Notes: generated by a model from the letters alone, not told the origin. Positions 1 through 5,251 are shown, counted from the stretch's first letter. The stretch: 6,101 nucleotides of DNA from Dehalococcoidia bacterium (GCA_014384515.1 JACNFS010000068.1:1-6101); one strand, 5' to 3'. Translations and numbers: made by a program.

Positions 1-27
1 TGATTAGTGACACATCGCCTCTCCTCT

Positions 28-155
28 CGTCGTTGCGAGGCACGGGAGTGCCGTGGCAATCTCGGTGGGGTTGTGGCGGAGGGCCCTGGTGTCTGTGTTC
101 TCCTTCACCTCCCATCCACCGAGATTGCTTCGTCGCCAGGGCTCCTCGCAAAGAC
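28..155. repeat. Dispersed palindromic repeat, inverted pair
   Basis: Two arms in inverted orientation. The left arm (28-68) carries GTTGCGAGG, then GGCAATCTCGGTGG. The right arm (116-155) carries CCACCGAGATTGCTTCGTCG, then CCTCGCAAAGAC. The arms can pair over most of their length around a spacer of about 47 bases. This matches in style a widespread family of bacterial intergenic repeats built from TTGCGAGG and GCAATCTC ends. No coding is needed to explain this stretch, and the short reading frames across it look accidental. It might form an RNA hairpin if transcribed. Confidence 0.75.
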
Positions 156-168
156 AGTAGGGGCTATG

Positions 169-198
169 CCGAGATTGTTTCACCTCGCTCGCAAAGAC
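169..198. repeat. Dispersed palindromic repeat, partial copy
   Basis: A shorter copy of the right arm found at 116-155. It reads CCGAGATTGTTTCACCTCGC followed by TCGCAAAGACAG. It keeps both diagnostic ends (GAGATTG and CGCAAAGAC) but has lost internal bases. It has no opposing arm immediately next to it, so it is probably a decayed or solo half-element. Confidence 0.6.
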
Positions 199-305
199 AG
201 AATGGGCTCCCGTGCGAGTTACCCGCCCGCAGGTGACCGCCTTTCACCTGTAGGCAAGTGACTCTTATTTAATAAAGTGGGTGGTCTGGAGCATCTGCTC
301 CAATG

Positions 306-319
306 TACCCCCGGGGGTA
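306..319. repeat. Perfect 14-bp GC palindrome
   Basis: The sequence TACCCCCGGGGGTA is a perfect palindrome with no loop. A related imperfect form (TACCCCCTCGGGGG and following bases) lies at 959-980, beside the truncated module copy. No T run follows on either strand, so it is not an intrinsic terminator. Its role is unknown. It may be a junction or protein-binding site, or chance in a repeat-rich region. Confidence 0.5.
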
Positions 320-328
320 GCGGCGAGC

Positions 329-396
329 GAGGCTGGGTTGCTTCGCTGACTGCTTAGTCACTTTGTTCCTCGCAGCTTCGGCTCGCAATGTCATTC
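329..396. repeat. Dispersed palindromic repeat, degenerate copy
   Basis: This stretch contains GGGTTGCTTCGCTGACTGCT, then TTGTTCCTCGCAGCTTCGGC, then TCGCAATGTCATTCC. It has the same order of elements as the copies at 116-155 and 169-198 (ATTGCTTCG, then TCCTCGC, then CGCAATGTCATT), with a small internal duplication. A further scrap, GCCGAGATTGG, occurs near 480. The region therefore accumulated several members of this repeat family. Confidence 0.5.
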
Positions 397-399
397 CTT

Positions 400-957
400 G
401 CACTACATGCTCCTCATTTTGCTGATAGTGACACCATGTAGGCGTCACCTATCTAGCTGAACCAGATCACTGCACTCGTGCCGAGATTGGCGGCAAATGG
501 TTGTGAGGGGTAGTCGTCATCTCCTGAGTGCTTTTACCCACAGCGGAGATGGTTGCGGATCCGATTCAATATTCGTTATGGAATATGTGGCAAGCCACGG
601 CTATATACCGGTAGCAGCGGATTATGCATATACCAAGCTCTCAATTACAGGGAAGAAATCCCTTTTTGTAGACTAAGAGGCGGCAACGTGGAGAAGCCTT
701 GGCGTCTTATGAGACTGGTCAGACGATTTGCCGGAGATATCAGCGGAAACCGTGATTTCCTTTCGGCGGATGTTGGGGTGTCGCCTGACGTATTGCTCCC
801 AAAAGGAAGTTCGGGCTCAGATATTGGTAAAACTGGAAGATAGACAAAGCAGGTGGGAACATTATGCTGATCGGTCAAGGCTATCGGGGAACAGCAAAGG
901 CACGGCCCGGAGATTTGTAGCTCTTGTCTCTGCCTATTACCTCTGCGCATTCCTGGT
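400..957. other. Gene-poor region, no intact gene seen
   Basis: Overlapping short reading frames run on both strands here, but none has a convincing ribosome binding site, a recognisable domain or homogeneous composition. Conceptual translation of the plus strand between about 578 and 900 gives peptide stretches such as LPEISAETVISFRRML, interrupted by several stops. That could be a decayed DNA-binding or recombinase-like gene, but the resemblance is too weak to name one. No tRNA or rRNA signature was seen. The region is best read as degraded intergenic DNA between the repeat cluster and the truncated module copy. Confidence 0.4.
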
Positions 958-1140
958 CTACCCCCTCGGGGGGGGCGGTACCATCCGCTCAAGTTCTTGA
1001 GAGCCGCTTTCGATACCTGGCAACTTCCCAGCCACGACTGTCTCGCTGGTGATCCATTTCTTGTCTACCACTTTTTGCATTCTCAGTACCTCCTTTGATC
1101 TTATTCTCGTTTCACGTAGGGCATCTGCTTCCAATTCCTC
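958..1140 (-). pseudogene. Truncated third copy of the N-box-like module
   Basis: The minus strand from 1080 encodes a 40-residue peptide beginning MQKVVDKKWITSETVV and containing a GKLPGIES and LERMV core. This is almost identical to residues 31-64 of the fusion regulator (4205-2832). After LERMV the similarity stops abruptly and the frame runs into a C-rich tract encoding PPPPRG and a TAG stop at 960-958. The homology also extends upstream of the ATG to about 1140, in the form EELEADALRE, but that part has no start codon in frame. A strong Shine-Dalgarno AAAGGAGG (1096-1089) lies 8 bases before the ATG, exactly as in the other two copies. It follows the CARDB-type gene closely and appears to be a decayed fourth member of the cluster. 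It may still be translated as a short peptide. Confidence 0.7.
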
Positions 1141-1152
1141 ATGGAACTGAAG

Positions 1153-1272
1153 CTAGTAGCCGATAAGCCGTCTCCTCGTCCAAGCTAGCCACACCACTGA
1201 CAATATCAGTAGAACTGTGCCCAAGATGCTACCCACAGCCACGAGTTGACTCCAGACATTGGATGCCTCTTT
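1153..1272 (-). other. Out-of-frame C-terminal anchor of the CARDB-type gene
   Basis: In the alternative frame the DNA continues from FEIK into EASNVWSQL, then a hydrophobic run starting VAVGSILG, then WTRRRLIGY and a TAG stop at 1155-1153. The order of short linker, about 20 hydrophobic residues and a positively charged tail is the usual membrane anchor for this class of surface protein. The AAGAGG at 1271-1266 of the minus strand would read AAGGAGG in the restored frame, so one missing G explains the switch. Confidence 0.75.
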
Positions 1273-2333
1273 ATCTCGAATTCCCCGGTCAGGCCAGCTA
1301 CCTCCACACAGTGCCTACCCACAGTATCCCCAGTTACGGTGAAGGTCACGGTCTGGCTCATTTCTGGAGCTAGGTTGTTTTGCTTTGTTGCCTTGGCTAT
1401 GCCGTCGACTACCAACTCCAGATTGTAGTCGCCTACTGTCCCGCCGCTGTTGGTAACGCTAACGGTGACGGTGATTTCCTGGTTTAGCTGGGCTTGAGTT
1501 GGGCTGATGGTCAGGTTGCTTGTTTCAAACTTGGCTGGCATTGTCTCGGCCAGGTTGGCCAGGACCGTGAAAAGCGTGAGGTGACTTACCGGGCCAGCTA
1601 TGGTGTTCGGCACTTCCGCCGCTTCAGCCACGTAACCCGCTGTTTCCAGTTCCAGCCATTTGCCTGCGGCTTCATCGTAATAGGCAATGCACAGTGATGA
1701 AGTGTTTTCTGGCAGCTCATCGGGAGCATAGGCCAGAGTCATTCTAGCTGGCGGTGAAATGCTGATTGGAGATGGGGTTATGCTGTATTCGTGGCTGTAA
1801 GCGTTGAGCTCATACACTGTTTGAACTGAGACTGCGTTGCCGGGCAGAGGTGGTGAGCCAGCCAGTGTCACCTCTATTGTGTGTGGTGGTTTCTCGTTGC
1901 CCAAGACTACCCTCGTGCCCTCGCCAAGTTCCAGCTTGATCTGATTATTGGGGTCGACTGCCACACATGATTCGCACAGCACCCCGTCACTGGTCATCGG
2001 CACTGTGGTTGTTTTCCCCACCATGTGTATCTCCAGTGTTAGCGGGCATCTATCTGCGTCACGACTGGCGACGCTACCCTGGCCGCCTCCACCACCCCAG
2101 CCACCTGCGTCACTCCCCCAGCCACCTGCGTCACCACCCCAGCCATCTGCGCCACCCCCCCAGCCACCCTGGTCGCCTCCACCATCTCCGTTACCACCAT
2201 CTCCGTTACCACCATCTCCGTTACCTTGCCCCTGTCCTTGCCCCTGTCCCCCATCATCAGCAAAAGCTGTATTAAGGGGGAGTGGTATTATTGTGGATAA
2301 TAGAAATAGTAGGGATATGATTATATATCTCAT
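1206..2333 (-). CDS. Secreted Gly/Trp-rich surface protein with CARDB-like domain, C-terminal frameshift
   Basis: A 375-residue exported protein. Residues 1-25 form a signal peptide (MRYIIISLL, hydrophobic core, ending AFA before DDGG). Residues about 26-85 are low-complexity Gly, Gln, Asp, Asn and Trp repeats. A beta-rich region follows (about 90-260), containing LPENTSSLCIAYYDEAAGKW and a SHLTLFTVLA motif typical of large envelope proteins in related bacteria. A CARDB-like beta-sandwich (about 265-355) starts near PAKFETSNLTISPTQAQ. Such domains usually serve cell-surface adhesion or assembly. The encoded end (HPMSGVNSWLWVASWAQFY) is not typical. Adding one base near 1268 yields instead a hydrophobic segment (VAVGSILGTVLLILSVV) followed by TRRRLIGY and a TAG at 1155-1153, a classic C-terminal anchor. 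Start choice: AAGGAG lies 9 bases before this ATG. The gene starts 2 bases after the stop of the upstream small gene, so the two are probably co-transcribed. Function is inferred; no enzyme motif is visible. Confidence 0.85.
   Translation of the reverse strand: MRYIIISLLFLLSTIIPLPLNTAFADDGGQGQGQGQGNGDGGNGDGGNGDGGGDQGGWGGGADGWGGDAGGWGSDAGGWGGGGGQGSVASRDADRCPLTLEIHMVGKTTTVPMTSDGVLCESCVAVDPNNQIKLELGEGTRVVLGNEKPPHTIEVTLAGSPPLPGNAVSVQTVYELNAYSHEYSITPSPISISPPARMTLAYAPDELPENTSSLCIAYYDEAAGKWLELETAGYVAEAAEVPNTIAGPVSHLTLFTVLANLAETMPAKFETSNLTISPTQAQLNQEITVTVSVTNSGGTVGDYNLELVVDGIAKATKQNNLAPEMSQTVTFTVTGDTVGRHCVEVAGLTGEFEIKRHPMSGVNSWLWVASWAQFY
2097..2180. repeat. Four tandem 21-bp repeats in the Gly/Trp-rich region
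   Basis: On the plus strand the unit begins CCAGCCACCTGCGTCAC and repeats at 2097, 2118, 2139 and 2160 with a few substitutions. On the coding strand each unit encodes seven residues of the type GGWGxDA. The repeat length is a multiple of three, so copy number can vary without breaking the frame. This points to a length-variable surface stalk or linker. Confidence 0.85.
2181..2249. repeat. Tandem 15-bp (x3) and 12-bp (x2) repeats
   Basis: The unit ACCATCTCCGTTACC occurs three times without change (2181-2225) and encodes the NGDGG repeats. It is followed by two perfect copies of TTGCCCCTGTCC (2226-2249), which encode GQGQ units. All are in-frame multiples of three within the surface protein gene. 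The perfect identity suggests recent slippage or expansion. Confidence 0.85.
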
Positions 2334-2335
2334 AT

Positions 2336-2719
2336 CTATTCACTCCTTAACGTGTTTTTGCTGCTCTCTCTAGTTAAGTGTTGTATAACGGCTAGTGATT
2401 CAGCCATTACCGCACTGGTAGTGCCCGGGCCGAGCATTGACGTCAGCAACAGAGCCAGCGATATCAATACTCCTATTTGTTTGGCTCGAGCCGGGACCTG
2501 TTTTCTTTTTCGACCGGTTGCTTCTCCCATTGGGTTTTTCCCAAACTCTGTGCGGCCAGCGATAAAAGCCTTGCCTTCTCCTTGGCCGGTCCTGATGGCA
2601 TCGCTGACCGAGTTTGCCACCACCCGCTCAAGTTCCGGAGAGTCGCCTTCAATACCTGGCAACCTCCCAGCCACGATTGCCTCGCCAGCACTCCCTTTCT
2701 TGCCCACAAGTTTTGGCAT
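2336..2719 (-). CDS. Small membrane protein with N-box-like module (second copy)
   Basis: A 127-residue protein that I cannot assign to a named family. Residues 1-81 match residues 31-111 of the fusion regulator nearly throughout. Shared blocks include LPxIEGD, LERxVANSVSxAI, QGEGKA, GEAxGRK and KQxPARxKQ. The core resembles the N-box of histidine-kinase ATPase domains (compare GDPxRLxxxLxNLLxNAIK), but the metal-binding Asn of that box is Asp40 here, so ATP binding is doubtful. Residues 82-96 (IGVLISLALLLTSML) form a hydrophobic segment after a basic stretch (GRKRKQ), followed by TTSAVMA and then ES. This looks like a membrane anchor or internal signal-like sequence, with a short soluble tail. 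Start choice: an AGGAGG (2733-2728) sits 8 bases before this ATG, the same arrangement as the other copies. Starts at 2728 (GTG) and 2725 (ATG) are possible but crowd the ribosome site. Its stop lies 2 bases before the next ATG, so it is likely coupled to the surface-protein gene. Confidence 0.75.
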   Translation of the reverse strand: MPKLVGKKGSAGEAIVAGRLPGIEGDSPELERVVANSVSDAIRTGQGEGKAFIAGRTEFGKNPMGEATGRKRKQVPARAKQIGVLISLALLLTSMLGPGTTSAVMAESLAVIQHLTRESSKNTLRSE

Positions 2720-2770
2720 TTTCATCACCTCCTCCTATGACATGTTTCGAAGGATTTGTGTTTCGTACCT

Positions 2771-2818
2771 TCACATGCGCAGAATAAGGGCCAGCAACAA
2801 AGCCAGCGATATTATCAT
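2771..2818 (-). pseudogene. Remnant of the membrane segment of the small protein
   Basis: Between the fusion regulator and the small membrane gene, the minus strand encodes the short stretch MIISLALLLALILRM and a TGA stop. The DNA (plus strand GCCAGCAACAAAGCCAGCGA) closely matches the DNA of the hydrophobic segment at about 2447-2466 in the small membrane gene. It therefore looks like a leftover piece of another copy of that membrane segment. A start at 2818 would give a 15-residue hydrophobic peptide, but no ribosome site supports it. Confidence 0.5.
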
Positions 2819-2831
2819 ATCAATAGCCTGT

Positions 2832-4205
2832 TCATACTCGACTCCCGACAGCCTCCTTACGCCGAAGCAGAGCCTTGGCTCTGGGAGACCGATTAGCCGG
2901 CGTTTTTTGTATGGGCTTGATAAACCTGTAGCCAAGACCCCGCTCGGTGGTGAGCATTTTGGGCTGGCTGGGGTCATCTTCCAGTTTCTTCCTGAGGCGT
3001 TGGACATAAACCTTGAGATACTCGGTGGCATCGGAGTGCTCTTCACCCCAGATTCTCTCTAGCAGATAGCGGCGGCTTAATGTCTTGCCTCCGTTTCTGA
3101 CCAGGTGATAAAGCAAGTTGGACTCGTTCAGAGTGAGCTTCACGGTTTGGCCTTTCCGGTATAGACAAGAACTGGCAAAGTCGATCTTGAGTTCCGAGCT
3201 AATAAGTACTTCTTCGGCGTCTTTCAGCTGGGGCATGGTGGTGCGGCGAAGAACGGCCTTTACCCGTGCCAGAAGCTCAGCATGGTTGAAAGGCTTCACC
3301 ATATAGTCATCAGCACCTAGTTCCAGTCCCCTGACCTTATCCATTTCACCGGCCCTGATGCTTAGGATGATTGCAGGGACATCGGAGAAGCTGCGGATTT
3401 CACGGAGCACATCGAATCCGTCAATATCGGGTAAGCCGAGGTCAACGATAACCATGTCTGGTGATTCAGTCTCAACCATTTCTATGCCTGTGTTTCCGTT
3501 GGTGGCTGACACAACGCTCATCTCAGGGCAGCGAAGCTCAAAGCACAGAGAAATGGCCTCGACGATTTGAGGGTTATTCTCGATTACCAGTATCTTTATT
3601 TGGTTCTGGAATTCAGAATCTGGAATCTGGGATTCGTGATTTGGCGCCCTCTCATCCGCTCCGGTTGGCTCCTTTTCTAGTTTAGCCAAGCTTAGAAGCT
3701 CCGACATCCGGGCTTCGAGGTTGCTAGCCGAAGCTAGAATGTTGCTAATCAGCCTGGCTTTGGGGTCGTCGGGAGAGAGAGCCAGCTCTTCAGCCAGCAA
3801 GCCGGCGGAAGCCTGAATGGAGGTTAGTGGAGTCTTCAGTTCATGAGTCAGAAAGGAGATGAACTCAAGTGTTTGTTTGGTTCGAGCCGGGGCCTGTTTT
3901 CCTTTTCGACCGATTGCTTCTCCCGCTGGGCTTTTCCTGAATTCTGCCCCGGCAGCGCCAGAAGCCTTGCCTTCTCCTTGGTCAGGCGTGATGGCATGGC
4001 TGACCGAGTTTGCCACCATCCGCTCAAGTTTCCGAGGGTCGCCTTCAATACTCGGCAATTCCCCAGTCACGACTGTCTCGCTGGTAATCCATTTCTTGTC
4101 TACCACTTTTTGCATTTTCAGTACCTCCTTTGATCTTATTTTCATTTGACGTAGGGCATCCCCTTCCAGTTTCTCATCGACCAGTCCTAGCAGTGGTGTA
4201 CTCAT
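2832..4205 (-). CDS. HisKA-REC-winged-helix fusion regulator lacking an ATPase domain
   Basis: A 457-residue cytoplasmic protein with unusual order. Residues 1-30 are a charged helix. Residues 31-111 are the N-box-like module shared with two other places in the window. Residues 113-178 are a HisKA dimerisation/phosphoacceptor domain with the H-box FLTHELKTPL (His121). Residues 203-320 are a receiver domain with phospho-Asp255 in IVDLGLPDIDGF, Ser282 and Lys304 in VKPF. Residues 335-432 are an OmpR-type winged helix (LTLNESNLLYHL, RIWGEE, YVQRLRKKLE, RGLGYRF). No HATPase domain is present, so the protein cannot phosphorylate itself by the normal route. It may take phosphate from another kinase or pass it on, and acts presumably as a transcription factor. 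The receiver acidic pocket reads ENN instead of the usual DD or ED. Start: AAGGAGG lies 7 bases before this ATG, which would overlap the restored stop of the protease gene. An internal start at 4115 is also well supported. Confidence 0.85.
   Translation of the reverse strand: MSTPLLGLVDEKLEGDALRQMKIRSKEVLKMQKVVDKKWITSETVVTGELPSIEGDPRKLERMVANSVSHAITPDQGEGKASGAAGAEFRKSPAGEAIGRKGKQAPARTKQTLEFISFLTHELKTPLTSIQASAGLLAEELALSPDDPKARLISNILASASNLEARMSELLSLAKLEKEPTGADERAPNHESQIPDSEFQNQIKILVIENNPQIVEAISLCFELRCPEMSVVSATNGNTGIEMVETESPDMVIVDLGLPDIDGFDVLREIRSFSDVPAIILSIRAGEMDKVRGLELGADDYMVKPFNHAELLARVKAVLRRTTMPQLKDAEEVLISSELKIDFASSCLYRKGQTVKLTLNESNLLYHLVRNGGKTLSRRYLLERIWGEEHSDATEYLKVYVQRLRKKLEDDPSQPKMLTTERGLGYRFIKPIQKTPANRSPRAKALLRRKEAVGSRV
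3605..3639. repeat. Short degenerate repeat at the HisKA-REC junction
   Basis: The plus strand reads TCTGGAATTCAGAATCTGG, then AATCTGGGATTCG, a near-tandem series of about 7-base GAATCTG-like units with internal inverted symmetry. It encodes the linker ESQIPDSEFQNQ between the HisKA and receiver domains of the fusion regulator. Repeats of this style are usually intergenic. Its position exactly at the domain junction suggests a gene fusion through a former spacer. Confidence 0.55.
4113..4131 (-). promoter_or_regulatory. Internal ribosome binding site and alternative start in the fusion regulator
   Basis: AAAGGAGG (4131-4124) lies 8 bases before an in-frame ATG (4115-4113) that begins MQKVVDKKW. 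The same AAAGGAGG, same spacing and same MQK start occur at the truncated copy (1096-1078), and AGGAGG with the same spacing occurs at the small membrane gene (2733-2717). This conservation suggests the internal start is real and perhaps ancestral. It would give a 427-residue product alongside the 457-residue one. Confidence 0.55.
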
Positions 4206-4251
4206 TTGACTCCCTCCTTTTCAACAGCATTTATGCGTCCTTTGCCAATGC
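4202..4251 (-). other. Out-of-frame C-terminus of the protease with ATGA overlap
   Basis: In the minus-one frame the DNA reads IGKGRINAVEKEGVK followed by TGA (4204-4202). This is the expected final helix of the S8 fold. The TGA shares bases with the ATG (4205-4203) of the fusion regulator, forming an ATGA overlap typical of translational coupling. The Shine-Dalgarno of the next gene (4221-4213) lies within this tail. No slippery heptamer of the X XXY YYZ type was seen at the switch point. Confidence 0.8.
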
Positions 4252-5223
4252 GATGGTGTCAAGTTCGTCACAGCTATTTTCAATTGCTGCCCGCACCTCA
4301 TCGTTCACAAAACCATTGCCGTTATCATCACTGACCGTGGTGAAAAGCAAGCCAGCCACCCCAGATACGTGAGCGGCTGCCATTGAAGTGCCGCTCTTGT
4401 AGCCATAACCGTTGTCGGGCAGTATCGAGTAAACCTTGACTCCAGGCGCGGCCACATCCACCCAAGCACCATTGCCTGACCACGAGGCCACATGGCCATC
4501 GGCATCAGCGGCTGCTACGGCGATGCAGTTGGAGTAGTAAGCAGGATATGCCAGCCTTGTGCCCATATCATTCCCTGCCGCAGCTACCACGACAACCCCA
4601 CGGCTCCAAGCATAGTTTATTGCCTGTTGTAGCTGTGGGGATGGCGAATCGATGACTAGACTCATGTTGATAATGTTGGCACCGTGCTCCACCGCCCAAG
4701 TAATGCCCCTGGCTACCACAGAGCTAAAACATGCGCCACTGTCATCGGCTACCTTGACATTCATCAGCCGGCAATTGGGTGCCACACCAGCGATGCCGAA
4801 GGTGCTATCACCGCTTGACGCTATGATACCGGCGATGTGGGTGCCGTGCCCGTGAACATCAGCAGCAGTCGGGCTGTGAGTAAGATTCACTTCTGCTACC
4901 ACCTTACCAGCCAGGTCTTCGTGAGTCTGGTCAATGCCAGTATCCAGGATGGCAATTATCGTGTCGAAGCTGCCTGAGGTGATTTGCTCGGCTTGCGGAG
5001 CACTGACCTGGCTTATGCCCGATTGCTTGTCCCAGTCAGTGTTATCAGCAGTAGTCGCTTCACAGCTTTCTGCGGCTTCAGCGACTTTGCCATCATCTAG
5101 TTGGGTGTTCACGGGAAGTGATGAACCGGCTATTAGCTCAAAGAAGGTGAGGGACAAAACTGCTAGAAGACTCCATCTAAGGGCTTTTGTATTCTGCCTG
5201 GCCTGTAATCTGTTGTTTGTCAT
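4231..5223 (-). CDS. Secreted subtilisin-like serine protease (S8 family), C-terminal frameshift
   Basis: A 330-residue exported serine endopeptidase. Residues about 14-34 are a signal peptide (basic NTKALRW, then a hydrophobic core). There is no full I9 propeptide, only about 30 residues before the catalytic fold. The catalytic triad is complete: Asp94 in AILDTGID, His126 in HGHGTHIAG and Ser280 in GTSMAAAHVSG, with the oxyanion Asn218 in AAGND. A DDNGNG loop near 299-304 may bind calcium. The encoded end (DTIALAKDA) lacks the usual last helix. Restoring one G near 4250 gives GIGKGRINAVEKEGVK, the normal S8 ending, with a TGA at 4204-4202 that overlaps the next ATG. Start choice: AGGAGG (5235-5230) lies 6 bases before this ATG, whereas an upstream ATG at 5238 would overlap that ribosome site. 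It is the first gene of the cluster, behind an operator-like leader. It probably acts in the envelope on surface or extracellular proteins; its substrates cannot be told from the sequence. Confidence 0.93.
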   Translation of the reverse strand: MTNNRLQARQNTKALRWSLLAVLSLTFFELIAGSSLPVNTQLDDGKVAEAAESCEATTADNTDWDKQSGISQVSAPQAEQITSGSFDTIIAILDTGIDQTHEDLAGKVVAEVNLTHSPTAADVHGHGTHIAGIIASSGDSTFGIAGVAPNCRLMNVKVADDSGACFSSVVARGITWAVEHGANIINMSLVIDSPSPQLQQAINYAWSRGVVVVAAAGNDMGTRLAYPAYYSNCIAVAAADADGHVASWSGNGAWVDVAAPGVKVYSILPDNGYGYKSGTSMAAAHVSGVAGLLFTTVSDDNGNGFVNDEVRAAIENSCDELDTIALAKDA

Positions 5224-5229
5224 TGTCGA

Positions 5230-5235
5230 CCTCCT
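5230..5235 (-). promoter_or_regulatory. Ribosome binding site deciding the protease start
   Basis: A perfect AGGAGG lies 6 bases upstream of the ATG at 5223. The upstream in-frame ATG (5238-5236) directly abuts this site and has no comparable motif of its own, so translation should begin at 5223, giving the N-terminus MTNNRLQARQ. Confidence 0.8.
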
Positions 5236-5251
5236 CATTTGATCTACCTTC

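Noticed and set aside
7..261. Open frame of 84 codons on the plus strand
   Set aside because: It lies across the palindromic repeat cluster, has no ribosome site and no recognisable domain.
1..957. CRISPR array or tRNA gene in the gene-poor region
   Set aside because: The repeats are palindromic, unevenly spaced and degenerate, and no tRNA arm consensus was found.
553..1000. Overlapping open frames on both strands that might be small DNA-binding genes
   Set aside because: Fragments faintly recall helix-turn-helix or recombinase N-terminal sequences, but stops interrupt each frame, no start is supported, and the last part overlaps the truncated module copy.
2039..2373. Pro-rich or Val/Met-repeat open frames opposite or out of frame with the surface protein gene
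   Set aside because: They are shadows of the in-frame tandem repeats; repeats with unit lengths divisible by three keep every frame open.
2352..3062. 236-codon plus-strand open frame
   Set aside because: It is antisense to the small membrane gene and the fusion regulator, with no ribosome site and no domain; the minus-strand genes carry clear motifs.
4231..4260. Programmed minus-one ribosomal frameshift in the protease gene
   Set aside because: No X XXY YYZ slippery heptamer or obvious downstream stimulatory hairpin was seen; a one-base deletion or sequence error is simpler.
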